This document shows, piece after piece, positions 7,720 to 15,737 of a stretch of DNA of 64,000 nucleotides. The notes beneath the pieces were generated by a model. It worked only from the letters and a program-made list of their open reading frames with translations, was not told the DNA's origin and did not search any database. This stretch comes from an uncultured Alloprevotella sp. (GTDB taxonomy: Bacteria > Bacteroidota > Bacteroidia > Bacteroidales > Bacteroidaceae), in the NCBI GenBank assembly GCA_944322095.1, contig CALUNU010000002.1, forward strand, positions 1 to 64,000, in the 5' to 3' direction. Position 1 is the first letter of the stretch. Every line of letters starts with the position of its first letter. The position numbers and the translations under genes are program-made.

Positions 7720-9096
7720 TCACGGGTTAATCTTAGAATATTCTCCATGTTTCTCTTTGCGGAACAGTATACCGATGTTGTCGTTCAGAAACCGTTGTAG
7801 GGTACGTTCCTTCATTCCGTTCTGCTCTGCAATCTGTGTAGCCTGTGCCGTGGTGAACGTAGAGGGCAGCAAACTGACAATGGTTTGCTGTTGGCTATTC
7901 AATGCCACCTCGCTGATGATGTGTTGCACACTCAGAGCGGATGCTTGGAAATATGCTGTCAGCCGGATGGCGCGTTCTACGGTCAGCAAGTCAATGTGTT
8001 CTTTACCGCATTCTCCACAAGTCCACCGTGCCAGTTGGATTATCAGACAGAAGCGGATGATATAGATCTCTAACTTGCAATAGATGCTCACAATAGTGTC
8101 ATTCCCCTCCTTGTCGCATAGCTCCGAGAATTGGTGCTGCCAGTCATAAAGCCGTTGTCGGGCTTCTTCTGTGAAATGCAGGACATACGGTTCGATTTCA
8201 CCATGCTCATTGTAATTGCATTCCAAGTGGATGAGCTTCTCGATGATGTCGTTCCATTCTTTTTCAATATCGGCTGGCAGTTCCTTATCATTCCAACGCG
8301 CCTTCTGTTGGAGATTGGGCATGACAAACAAGATACGGTCGATGAAACCGTTGCTTGAACGTTCTCCTTTGGCCAACTCATGGAGAATCTTCTTTTGAAT
8401 TGTACCAATGACTGAGATACACGGTCGTTTGATGAATATCGAACTTTTCGCACTCTTCCGGTCGGAAATAGTTGTCTTGGCACTGAAAACAGAAAGCCAG
8501 AACTGTTCTTCCGAACCATTATTGTAGCGGTTAAAGTTCTTGAACCAAGCGGAAAGTTCATCTGCCCATAGGCAAAGTCCCCGTTTGTTCTGCGCATGTA
8601 TGAAACTTAATCCTTCCGGTGTGACATCTGACACAAGGAAGCGTTTTCGGATGGGTTCCATTGGAAACTGCTCTCCTCCGTTTTCCATGCGTTCCTTCCG
8701 ACTTAAAGCCATTTGCCGCTCGTATTCCGCATAAGCCTTTTCGTATTCTTGATTTTGGCGGTAGTCGGAATCAAGAAAGGGCTTCATGGCAAAGCTGAGC
8801 GGATGGCTCTTATTGGCTCCCGGTCTTCCAATCAATGCCATATACAGAATAGGACTTTCCTGCCATCCCTGTTTGATTTGCACGAGATGCGTATTGCCAA
8901 TGCCGACAGCAATGGCTGTCAAGACAGAGGCAGCGATATAGTCTGTTGGGTAGCTATGGCATTCGTGTACCTCGCTAATGATGCGCTGAATCTTTTTCGG
9001 GAAGATGCTTACCGGAAATTCCGTACCTTCCAACCTTGTACTCATATCAATGGCCTTATCAATGAGAGTTAACGGGTTGATTGATTTATTTTCCAT
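7720..9096 (-). CDS. DUF3987 protein (replication-associated ATPase/helicase-like)
   Basis: 458 residues from the ATG at 9096 (MENKSINPL); an upstream TTG at 9105 is less likely. A P-loop-like GRPGANKS lies near residue 90. The central part has the DUF3987 pattern: GLCLWADELSAWF, then SVIGTIQKKIL, then GFIDRILFVMPN. DUF3987 proteins accompany primases in Bacteroidales elements and phages and are thought to act as replicative ATPases. The C-terminal ~60 residues look like a winged helix (QATQIAEQNGMKERTLQRFL). The gene lies between the HTH protein and the primase, in one direction. Confidence 0.85.
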   Translation of the reverse strand: MENKSINPLTLIDKAIDMSTRLEGTEFPVSIFPKKIQRIISEVHECHSYPTDYIAASVLTAIAVGIGNTHLVQIKQGWQESPILYMALIGRPGANKSHPLSFAMKPFLDSDYRQNQEYEKAYAEYERQMALSRKERMENGGEQFPMEPIRKRFLVSDVTPEGLSFIHAQNKRGLCLWADELSAWFKNFNRYNNGSEEQFWLSVFSAKTTISDRKSAKSSIFIKRPCISVIGTIQKKILHELAKGERSSNGFIDRILFVMPNLQQKARWNDKELPADIEKEWNDIIEKLIHLECNYNEHGEIEPYVLHFTEEARQRLYDWQHQFSELCDKEGNDTIVSIYCKLEIYIIRFCLIIQLARWTCGECGKEHIDLLTVERAIRLTAYFQASALSVQHIISEVALNSQQQTIVSLLPSTFTTAQATQIAEQNGMKERTLQRFLNDNIGILFRKEKHGEYSKINP

Positions 9097-9107
9097 ACAA
9101 TACAAGT

Positions 9108-9473
9108 TTAGAAGTTTATACGGAATTTGGGTTTATGACGTACTCCGTTTTGCATGGCAGCAAGCATCTCTTCATAGCTTTGGGCAGATGTTTCCTTTCT
9201 ACCATTTTCAATCCATGCCAACAGTTCATCTTCGTAGAAATAAAGTTTCTTCCCTTTCTTGTATGCAGGCAGAATGCCTTTCTGTACCAGCCTGTACACC
9301 GTGGCTTTCGCTTTACGGATGATACGGCAAGCATCCTCGATTTCAATCAAGGTGCGTTTGCCCGATGGGGGAGGCTGGAGTTCCGATACCATCTTTTTCA
9401 GTTCGATGACCTGTTCGGTCAGATAACCTACCGCTTCGGGCAGCTTATCAAAAGTGAGAGTTTCATTTTTCAT
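9108..9473 (-). CDS. HTH (excisionase/MerR-like) protein of the element
   Basis: 121 residues. The start is leucine- and glutamate-rich and may form a short coiled coil (residues ~10-33). Residues ~40-90 form a helix-turn-helix_17 domain (LIEIEDACRIIRKAKATVYRLVQKG, then KKGKKLYFYEDELLAWIENG). Proteins of this type act as excision factors or operon regulators in NBU- and CTn-type elements. It is 11 bp upstream of the DUF3987 gene and probably cotranscribed with it. Confidence 0.85.
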   Translation of the reverse strand: MKNETLTFDKLPEAVGYLTEQVIELKKMVSELQPPPSGKRTLIEIEDACRIIRKAKATVYRLVQKGILPAYKKGKKLYFYEDELLAWIENGRKETSAQSYEEMLAAMQNGVRHKPKFRINF

Positions 9474-9502
9474 ATATGTGTATATTTAATTGGTTTATCT
9501 TA

Positions 9503-10246
9503 TCAGGCAGTCTGTTTCAGGGAGGTATCAATCTTGATGGTACATTTCCCGTCTAACCGTAACTTACTCTTTAGTGTGGAAATCTCATTTTCTTTCAAGG
9601 CTTCCGCAAACACCCGTTTGATGAAAGTGGCAATCTGGATGCCCGTTTTAGAAAACTGGTAGCCGATGTTCCATCCAAAATGCATCAAGTCAATGGTTCG
9701 GATTGCGGAATCCACCTTAACAGATTGGGGAATCCTTGGCACATCTTTGGCTGTATGGAACAGGCTGATGTATTGACAAAGTAGGTTCAAATCATCCTCT
9801 TTCATATAGGGTGCGAACGATTCACGGGTATAGGTCAGAACTGTGGCAAGTTTTTCTTGCTCGATACGCTCTTTGGCTTTCATTGCCGATTGCCGGATTT
9901 GCTTATAGTCCGGGCTTGGTGGCGGACTTGCATCTGTTTCTTCGATGGCAACTCCTTTTTCTGTGGGTTCCTCATCGGTCTCAGACATGCTCATGGTCTT
10001 TTCCATATAACATGAAAATTTCAAGAAGAGCTTTTCAAGATATGGAGATAACATTTGCCTGAACAATGTTTGCAAGTTGATGTAAATGGCGGTCAGCACC
10101 AAAATACAAACCACAAAAGCCACATAGCCATTGAAAGCGTCAAGTCCATGATGGAGCACCATTTGCCTTGCAATCGCACCAATGATTACATTTGCGCTGA
10201 ATACCAATAATGTCAGCGTCTGTTTTTCCAATCCTTCTGTCTTCAT
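9503..10246 (-). CDS. Element protein with two N-terminal membrane segments, unknown function
   Basis: 247 residues from the ATG at 10246; I prefer this over an ATG at 10327 because a -7 promoter box (10272-10280) lies between them. Two hydrophobic stretches (residues ~10-30 and ~38-60) suggest a membrane hairpin. A proline/glutamate-rich linker and a charged segment follow (AMKAKERIEQEKLA), then a C-terminal domain (~130-247) with GWNIGYQFSKTGIQIATFIK. I do not recognise the family. It heads the replication/mobilization operon, so it may tether the transfer or replication complex to the membrane; that is inference only. Confidence 0.65.
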   Translation of the reverse strand: MKTEGLEKQTLTLLVFSANVIIGAIARQMVLHHGLDAFNGYVAFVVCILVLTAIYINLQTLFRQMLSPYLEKLFLKFSCYMEKTMSMSETDEEPTEKGVAIEETDASPPPSPDYKQIRQSAMKAKERIEQEKLATVLTYTRESFAPYMKEDDLNLLCQYISLFHTAKDVPRIPQSVKVDSAIRTIDLMHFGWNIGYQFSKTGIQIATFIKRVFAEALKENEISTLKSKLRLDGKCTIKIDTSLKQTA

Positions 10247-10271
10247 ATCTATCAATTTTAATTGTTTGCTT

Positions 10272-10280
10272 GCAAAAGTA
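10272..10280 (-). promoter_or_regulatory. Promoter -7 box of the element's replication/mobilization operon
   Basis: Minus strand TACTTTTGC matches TAnnTTTG(C). A TTGG lies about 18 nt upstream as a weak -33. The start of transcription would fall near 10266, about 20 nt before the ATG at 10246. Confidence 0.6.
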
Positions 10281-10463
10281 TATTGGTATAGACGAGTTCC
10301 AATCACTTCGCTCTGTCGTGGCAGCATTTGGCATCGTTAACTAGGACACAAGCTGCCACGAAGATGATTCTTGGCTAATCCATGCGCAAAAGTCTGAATT
10401 TGCAGAAAGAAGAATTATATAGTATGTACATAGTAGGTAATGATTTTTTTGGGAAAGAGCACG

Positions 10464-10498
10464 AAAAAGCCCGAAATGGCTTGACCAAATCGGGCTTT
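10464..10498 (-). terminator. Rho-independent terminator after the integrase/RhuM-like operon
   Basis: Arms AAAGCCCGA (10466-10474) and TCGGGCTTT (10490-10498) pair perfectly around a 15-nt loop. On the minus strand the stem is followed by TTTTTCG. It lies 15 bp after the stop of the RhuM-like gene. The surrounding 10281-10512 holds no convincing gene. Confidence 0.75.
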
Positions 10499-10512
10499 AT
10501 AGGATTCTTGCA

Positions 10513-10878
10513 TCAGCAAGAGCATTCTTCCTTTCTGGGTAAGTGGATAAGTATCGGTATTGAGGTACGGTAGGAAGTGGATGCTTTCTGCATCAACCAT
10601 CTACGAAACAAGATGGAATGACCAGTGTCAAAATGGAAGGACAGGGCAATGACCATTTCCATATTATATACATCTGCATGATTCCCATTCTCTAAACAAA
10701 TATATCGGTGTACCTGAGATTCAATAAGAACTTCCTCTTTCCGAATACGTTTGATGGCATAATTGATGGATACTGGTGTGACATAGAACAGGTCTGCTAT
10801 CTCCCAAGAAGTCATCCATATCTCATCATTTGGGATTATGATGGAATAGCCGTTGTTATATATGATTCCTCGTTTCAT
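10513..10878 (-). CDS. Small RhuM-like protein
   Basis: 121 residues. The core (residues ~20-95) resembles the N-terminal part of RhuM/virulence-type proteins: an HTH-like segment MTSWEIADLFYVTPVSINYA, then IRKEEVLIESQV, then YNMEMVIALSFHFDTGHSILFRRWL, compared with the RhuM pattern YNLDxIIAxGxRxxSxxGxxFRxW. RhuM proteins are often found on mobile islands; their function is unclear. The gene starts 10 bp after the integrase stop and ends just before a terminator, so it is cotranscribed with the integrase and may regulate integration. This copy is shorter than typical RhuM (~330 residues). Confidence 0.6.
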   Translation of the reverse strand: MKRGIIYNNGYSIIIPNDEIWMTSWEIADLFYVTPVSINYAIKRIRKEEVLIESQVHRYICLENGNHADVYNMEMVIALSFHFDTGHSILFRRWLMQKASTSYRTSIPILIHLPRKEECSC

Positions 10879-10888
10879 AAGTTTGTCT

Positions 10889-11995
10889 TTATTTGAGTGA
10901 TATTTTATTGGCTGTTTCGCGCTTCTTTGTATTTATCAAATCGGCATAGATTTGGGTCGTAGATACATTTTTATGAGTGAGCATCTTGGAAACGGTGTAA
11001 ATGTCTGTACCTAAAGAGATTTGAATTACGGCATAGGAGTGCCGGAAGCAATGGAAGCTGATGTGCTTCTGGATTCCGGCTTGCTTAATCCATTTCTTTA
11101 GGGGGTGTTGTGTCATGCTCCGTTGCAATCCTTTGAAAACCTTTCCCGTACTGGGTGTGCCACACAGTTCGTATGCTTCATTACTGATAGGTAGAGTCGC
11201 TTCCGTTTGGGTCTTTTGTGTACGAATGCGGAGGCAATAGCCTTGGTCAGGGGCTATTTCAAAATCTTCCCATTGCAATTTTAGAATGTCACTGATGCGC
11301 AATCCGGTGAGGCAAGCGAAAAGGGAAGCTGCTTTGAGCACAGGTATGTCGCAGGGAGTTGCGGCAAGTTGTTTGACTTCTTCCAATGTGAGGTATTCCT
11401 TTTTTACATCCTCCGGTTCAATCTTATCCAAGAAATCGTTGATGTTCTCGCGTAGCCACTTATCACGGTAGGCGATTTTCAATAATCCTCGGAATGTTGA
11501 ATAATAGCCGGAAGCAGAATTGAGCGAAATCGGCCGGTCGGAATGTTTGAGTTGCTTGGCATTCAGCAAATATTCGCGGAAACGCTTGCACAAATCCACG
11601 TTCACCTCACCAAAAGAACATTTGCCCTTGACGAAGTTGTAGAAATGCTGGTACACGAAAGTCCATTTCTCATCTTTCGTGCGGCACATCTTTTTGAAAT
11701 AGGTAAGGAAGTCGGCTTTCTGTTTGGTCTTGTCCAAGAAGCCGAATTCTTCATTGATAAGGGATTGGACACGGATGCATCGGATGGCTTCCGCTTTGTT
11801 CAGCATCTCATTGTTGAACGCCCTTTCCATTTCGTTTTTGGGATGGGCGTAAATGTAGATGCCGAGATATTCCCTGCGGCTCATCTGCATTGTTTCGGGG
11901 TTGCGCACTGCCGGGTAATAATCCAGATACAAAGAAATACGGTCGTTGCGAATCGCTCTTTGGCGAACGGTCACTTTTGTACAGGTGTGATTCAT
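10889..11995 (-). CDS. int: Site-specific tyrosine integrase of the mobilizable element
   Basis: 368 residues. It has an Arm-DNA-binding-like N-terminus (~1-90), a SAM-like core-binding domain (~95-190) and a complete catalytic domain: Arg233 (TGLRISD), Lys261, His315-x-x-Arg318 (HCFRHS), His341 (LTHKNV) and Tyr350 (IYADL). This is the Bacteroidales conjugative/mobilizable element integrase type. It lies about 1.2 kb from the chromosomal mnmE gene, the expected distance from the attachment site. It catalyses integration and excision, probably with an HTH protein as helper. Confidence 0.93.
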   Translation of the reverse strand: MNHTCTKVTVRQRAIRNDRISLYLDYYPAVRNPETMQMSRREYLGIYIYAHPKNEMERAFNNEMLNKAEAIRCIRVQSLINEEFGFLDKTKQKADFLTYFKKMCRTKDEKWTFVYQHFYNFVKGKCSFGEVNVDLCKRFREYLLNAKQLKHSDRPISLNSASGYYSTFRGLLKIAYRDKWLRENINDFLDKIEPEDVKKEYLTLEEVKQLAATPCDIPVLKAASLFACLTGLRISDILKLQWEDFEIAPDQGYCLRIRTQKTQTEATLPISNEAYELCGTPSTGKVFKGLQRSMTQHPLKKWIKQAGIQKHISFHCFRHSYAVIQISLGTDIYTVSKMLTHKNVSTTQIYADLINTKKRETANKISLK

Positions 11996-12091
11996 AACTG
12001 ATGATATTTAGAGTTTTACATTTGTTTTGGGCACAAAGAAATCGGGTGACAGAATGGCGTACAACATCACCGGAGGATAACCGGAAAATCG

Positions 12092-12994
12092 TCATTCAAT
12101 CTTTGGAGGGGCAAAAAGTTTATCCAGTTCAGCTCGGTTGATGAAAGTGTATTTCCCTTTCTTTACCTTGGATATGTGGTGCCATTTTACATAATGGTAA
12201 AGCTGGTCGCGCGTGAGGTGGAACTTCTCCATCGCTTCCGCTACGGTATAATACAAGGTTTCTTCCGGTTGGGATATTCCTTTGGCTATATCCACATGCT
12301 TCTTCGAATAGTACACCATGATACCCTCTTTCTTTTTCGGGATGGCGTTCTTTGATGCGAAATTATAGATGGCGGACATGGTCATGCCGAATTTGTCCTG
12401 CATATCCTGTGTGCTATACCATTCGGTGATGTCAGGGTTCGGAGCTTTCTTTGCAAAGTAAGCGTCTATATGTTTCTTGCTCCAATAGGTCTTGCCACGG
12501 TTGAAGGTTCGTGGAATGTTATGCTTCTTGGCGATAACGAATATCCACGATTCATTAACATGGTATTTCTCTTTGACTTCGGCGGTGGTGTAGAAGTCGG
12601 TGATGGGTATTGTATCTTTAGTTTCCTCCGTTACTTCGTTTATGTCAATGTAATCTGACATATTTTCAATATCAGTTCTTCTGATAAGAGTTTTACGATT
12701 AAATCGAATGACTTTGATTTTTCCAATCTTTATATATCGGTATATGGAAGTCCTTCCAACTCCTAATAGAATGCTTACTTCAGTGGGGGTAAGATATTCT
12801 TTGTCGGGGGTTGACGGCAATTTGATAGATTTGCCAATTTCTTGGTTATAACTTTCGATGCGCTGTTTCCTTATCCTATCCTTATAGGCGAGATTTGCGC
12901 AACGATGAGAACAATACTCCGTTGTTGTCTTATGGGCGGTGAATAGATTACCGCACCATTTACATCTTTTCTGAATTTCAATCCTACTACTCAT
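12092..12994 (-). CDS. Zinc-finger protein with four tandem HTH_17 domains
   Basis: 300 residues from the ATG at 12994 (MSSRIEIQKRCKWCGN); an ATG at 13069 would add 25 unconvincing residues. A zinc knuckle CxxC...CxxxC lies at ~10-33. Four helix-turn-helix_17 modules follow, each starting with a (Y/F)xT or similar turn: YLTPTEVSILLGVGRTS, FYTTAEVKEKYHVNES, WYSTQDMQDKFGMTMS and YYTVAEAMEKFHLTRD, each ending in a lysine-rich wing. Such proteins next to integrases probably bend attachment-site DNA or act as excisionases. It lies upstream of int with a 96-bp gap and is the gene closest to the element's right end. Confidence 0.8.
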   Translation of the reverse strand: MSSRIEIQKRCKWCGNLFTAHKTTTEYCSHRCANLAYKDRIRKQRIESYNQEIGKSIKLPSTPDKEYLTPTEVSILLGVGRTSIYRYIKIGKIKVIRFNRKTLIRRTDIENMSDYIDINEVTEETKDTIPITDFYTTAEVKEKYHVNESWIFVIAKKHNIPRTFNRGKTYWSKKHIDAYFAKKAPNPDITEWYSTQDMQDKFGMTMSAIYNFASKNAIPKKKEGIMVYYSKKHVDIAKGISQPEETLYYTVAEAMEKFHLTRDQLYHYVKWHHISKVKKGKYTFINRAELDKLFAPPKIE

Positions 12995-13170
12995 TTTATT
13001 TATCCATTTAGTTCGCCAAAAATGTTTCATAGCGTACCACTGCGTGCCATGACGTACCAGTGTGTCCACGACCTATCCGACCTGTAATCGGACAGTAACA
13101 AGCGAGTAACAAATGTGGTACAAAAATGAGCTGAAAAAGGCTTATCAACGTCCTCTAACGCTGACAAGGC

Positions 13171-13203
13171 AAAAATAAAAGGCGCTCAAAATGAACGCCT
13201 TAT
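13171..13203 (-). terminator. Rho-independent terminator after mnmE
   Basis: Arms AAGGCG (13179-13184) and CGCCTT (13196-13201) enclose 11 nt. On the minus strand the stem is followed by TTATTTTT. It lies ~43 bp after the mnmE stop. If the element supplies the mnmE 3' end, it also supplies this terminator. 12995-13170 holds no gene. Confidence 0.7.
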
Positions 13204-13243
13204 TGGTTAATGATGATAGATGCTAATCGTTGGTAATCACTAC

Positions 13244-13261
13244 CTATTTACCTATACAAAA
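13244..13261 (-). other. Candidate attachment site (attR) inside the 3' end of mnmE
   Basis: The last codons of mnmE read TTT TGT ATA GGT AAA TAG, all ending in A or T, in a gene that otherwise prefers G/C endings (for example AAC ATC TTC AAG just before). This is the conserved FCIGK end of MnmE. Elements such as SGI1 integrate into the last ~18 bp of trmE and replace the 3' end. The AT-rich element begins directly beyond. The matching attL is outside the window. Confidence 0.5.
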
Positions 13262-14662
13262 ATGCTTGAAGATGTTTTCGAGGATGGCGTCGGAGTGTAT
13301 TTCGCCGACGATTTCGGAGAGGTGATGGATGCACTCGCGGAGGTCTTCGCTGAGGAGGTCGGCGGGCAGGCGGCCGTGGAGGCCGCGGGAGACGCGGCGG
13401 ATGGCGCCGAGGGCGGCGCTGAGGGCTTCGTAGTGGCGCTCGTTGGCGATGACGGGCTCATCGTGGCGCAGGGTGTCGAGGTTGACGCAGCGGGTGAGGG
13501 CCGCTTCGAGGGCGTCGATGCCGGTGTGGGTTTTGGCCGAGAGGGGGAGGACGTCGCGGGCGTGGGCGCCGTCGCGGGCGAGGCGGGCATTGACGGCACC
13601 GAGGGCGGCGCTGAGGGCGGGGGCGTCGAGGGTGTCGGCCTTGTTGAGGAGGACGAGGAGCTGCTTGTCGCGGCAGAGGGGGAGGAGGCGGGGGCTGAGG
13701 CTGTCGTACTGCGCGGTGGCCTGTGAGGCGTCGATGAGCCAGAGGACGATGTCGGCCTGCTCGGTTTTTTGGAAGGCGAGGCGTATGCCGATGCTCTCCA
13801 CTTCGTCGCTTGTGTGGCGTATGCCGGCGGTGTCGATGAAGCGGAAGGTGACGCCGCCGAGGGTTTTGGTGGCTTCGATGGCGTCGCGCGTGGTGCCGCT
13901 GACGCTGCTGACGATGGCGCGCTCTTCGTCGAGCAGGGCGTTGAGGAGGGTGGACTTGCCGGCGTTGGTTTGTCCGACGATGCTGACGGGGATGCCGCGT
14001 TTCAGGGCGTTGCCGAGGCGGAAGGAGGCGGTGAGGCGTGCGATTTTCGCGTCGATTTCGTCGGCGAGGTATTGGAGCTCGCTGCGGTCGGCAAATTCGA
14101 GGTCTTCGTGGTCGGAGAAGTCGAGTTCGAGTTCGAGCAGCGAGGTGAGGTGCAGGAGGCGTTCGCGCAGTTGTCGCAGCTCACTGCTGTATCCGCCGCG
14201 CATCTGGTTGATGGCCATGCGGTGTGTGGCGGCGTTGCGTGCGGCGATGAGGTCGGCCACGGCTTCGGCCTGGCTGAGGTCCATTTTGCCGTTCAGGAAG
14301 GCTCGTTCGGTGTATTCGCCGGGGCGTGCCAGGCGGCATCCGTGGGCGGTGAGCAGGCGCAGCACGGTTTGGAGGATGTAGGTGGAGCCGTGGCAGGAGA
14401 TTTCGACGCTGTCTTCGCCGGTGTAGGAGTGGGGGGCGCGATAGAGGGTGACGACAACTTCGTCGATGAGCGTGCCGTCGTCGCCACGTATTTCGCCGAA
14501 CGTGGCGCGACCGGGCTCTGTCGTATCGAGGGGCCGGCCGCTGCGTGCATGAAACAGGGGTGCGACGTTTCCGACGGCCCGGGGGCCCGAAACGCGCACA
14601 ATGCCCAGGGCGCCGCCCGGGGCGGTGGCGAGGGCGCAGATGGTGTCTTCGCTGTGTGTCAT
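13244..14662 (-). CDS. mnmE: tRNA-5-carboxymethylaminomethyl-U34 synthesis GTPase MnmE
   Basis: 472 residues from the ATG at 14662 (MTHSEDTICALAT, the usual family start). MnmE with MnmG modifies U34 of tRNAs. The N-terminal tetrahydrofolate-binding domain covers ~1-120 and a helical domain encloses a Ras-like G domain: G1 GQTNAGKS (230-237), G3 DTAG (277-280), G4 NKAD. The C-terminus ends CIGK with its catalytic cysteine. The gene stands alone on the minus strand. A -7 box (14666-14674) ends only a few bases before the ATG, so the mRNA may be leaderless. The last codons may have been replaced by the adjacent mobile element without changing the protein. Confidence 0.97.
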   Translation of the reverse strand: MTHSEDTICALATAPGGALGIVRVSGPRAVGNVAPLFHARSGRPLDTTEPGRATFGEIRGDDGTLIDEVVVTLYRAPHSYTGEDSVEISCHGSTYILQTVLRLLTAHGCRLARPGEYTERAFLNGKMDLSQAEAVADLIAARNAATHRMAINQMRGGYSSELRQLRERLLHLTSLLELELDFSDHEDLEFADRSELQYLADEIDAKIARLTASFRLGNALKRGIPVSIVGQTNAGKSTLLNALLDEERAIVSSVSGTTRDAIEATKTLGGVTFRFIDTAGIRHTSDEVESIGIRLAFQKTEQADIVLWLIDASQATAQYDSLSPRLLPLCRDKQLLVLLNKADTLDAPALSAALGAVNARLARDGAHARDVLPLSAKTHTGIDALEAALTRCVNLDTLRHDEPVIANERHYEALSAALGAIRRVSRGLHGRLPADLLSEDLRECIHHLSEIVGEIHSDAILENIFKHFCIGK

Positions 14663-14665
14663 GTT

Positions 14666-14792
14666 GCAAAGGTAGCGCAAGGCGAGAGAAAAGGGAAGGA
14701 AAAGCTTGCTTTTCCTTTCCTTTTCCGAGCCGCAGCCTACATTGGGCGGAGCCAAAGTAGCGCAAGGCGAGAGAAAAGGAAAGGGAAAGCCG
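14666..14792 (-). repeat. Hairpin-promoter repeat (72-bp family), copy A, upstream of mnmE
   Basis: On the minus strand a unit at 14739-14666 begins AGGCTGCGGCTCGG, continues with a long purine/pyrimidine hairpin (stem GAAAAGGAAAGGAAAAGC with its complement) and ends CGCCTTGCGCTACCTTTGC, i.e. a -7 box TACCTTTGC at 14666-14674. Upstream (14740-14792) lies the tail of a second, truncated unit ending TACTTTGGC (14752-14760). Other copies are at 30484-30639 and 59453-59524. Confidence 0.8.
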
Positions 14793-14819
14793 GGGGCGGT
14801 GGATGGCAGGTGGATATGG

Positions 14820-15321
14820 CGTAGCGGCGCGCTGCGCCGAGCGGGTGAGACGCGATGAATTGCGTCTCTACGTGGCGGACTTCCCCTGCGGGTGGGGGCT
14901 TCTTCGCGGTGAGCGTTTGACGGGCGGCAGCCTCGCTGCTCCGCGGGTGCGCCTGCGGCTTACCCGCGGCAATGGGAAGTTGGACCCCTATGGGGTCCTA
15001 TTGCTATGATAGGTTTGTCCGCGGGTTCGCCTTTGGCTCACCCGCGGTTATCAATGGTTCGACCCCTATGGGGTCGCCGGCCTCACGGTGTGGGTTGGGG
15101 CTTGATGGAAATATCCTTTGGAGGGGCGTGGTGCATTTTCGCGGGTGTTGGACCCCTATGGGGCCCGAACATATATGCGTTGTCTTTCCGCGGGCGCGCT
15201 TCGCTTACCCGCGGTTATAGAATAGTTCGCCCCCCTTGGGGGCGCCGGCCTCGCTGTATGTCTTCGGGTGGTGGCGGACTTCCCCTGCGGGTGGGGGTAC
15301 GTCTTTGCGGCCGCGTAGCCG
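14820..15321. repeat. Array of short GC-rich hairpins
   Basis: No gene is seen here. Three hairpins of the form CCGCGGG...CCCGCGG occur at 14941-14969, 15019-15047 and 15188-15214, alternating with near-palindromes: GACCCCTATGGGGTC at 14983-14997 and 15061-15075, a variant at 15151-15164, and a diverged CGCCCCCTTGGGGGCG at 15228-15244. CCTGCGGGTGGGG also occurs twice (near 14886 and 15285). This looks like a REP-type cluster. Confidence 0.7.
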
Positions 15322-15662
15322 TGTGCGCTATATGTCACTCTGTTAATGCGGACACCCACCGTCGGCCGCGTTTTAGCGTTGGAAAGGCGGCGCGATGGGG
15401 TGCGCGGGGCGATCCGTCCCATGGATTTTGGTTTCCATCCCATGGATCGGGCGTTCCATCCCTTGGATTTTCCTTTTCAAGGCTTGTTTCTGATGGAAAA
15501 TTGGGGCCGATTTGTGCCATATGGTGGCGAAAATGGCGTTTTTGAGCGTCTGTGCGGGAGAGGCTCGCATGTAAACGCTTAAACATCAGGTAGTTCTGTT
15601 TTTCGTTCAGATGCGAGCGTCGGCGCGGTTGCTCGAAAATAATCGATTTTCCGTGTTAAAAA
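15322..15662 (+). repeat. 342-bp dispersed repeat, copy 1
   Basis: It begins TGTGCGCTATATGTCA and ends CCGTGTTAAAA. An inverted counterpart of the beginning (TGTGCCATATGGTGGC) lies near 15515. The middle has repeated CATCCCATGGAT/CATCCCTTGGAT motifs. Same order and length as copies at 25515-25856 and 45295-45636; partial copy at 35459-35662. Confidence 0.8.
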
Positions 15663-15737
15663 ATGGCCCCGTCGCGGGTGTGCGGCAGGGCTTTGGAGGG
15701 GTTTTCGTGGCTTGGCGGCGTGGGGCCGCGGCGGGGC

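Noticed and set aside
10382..10573. 63-codon frame MRKSLNLQKEELY... on the plus strand
   Set aside because: It runs through the terminator hairpin of the opposite operon and into the RhuM-like gene; no promoter or ribosome site.
15346..15582. Open frames inside the 342-bp repeats, encoding HPMD-like or WDGN-like repeat peptides
   Set aside because: Frames are open on both strands of every copy and derive from the CATCCCATGG palindromes; no ribosome site or family resemblance. Treated as DNA repeats.
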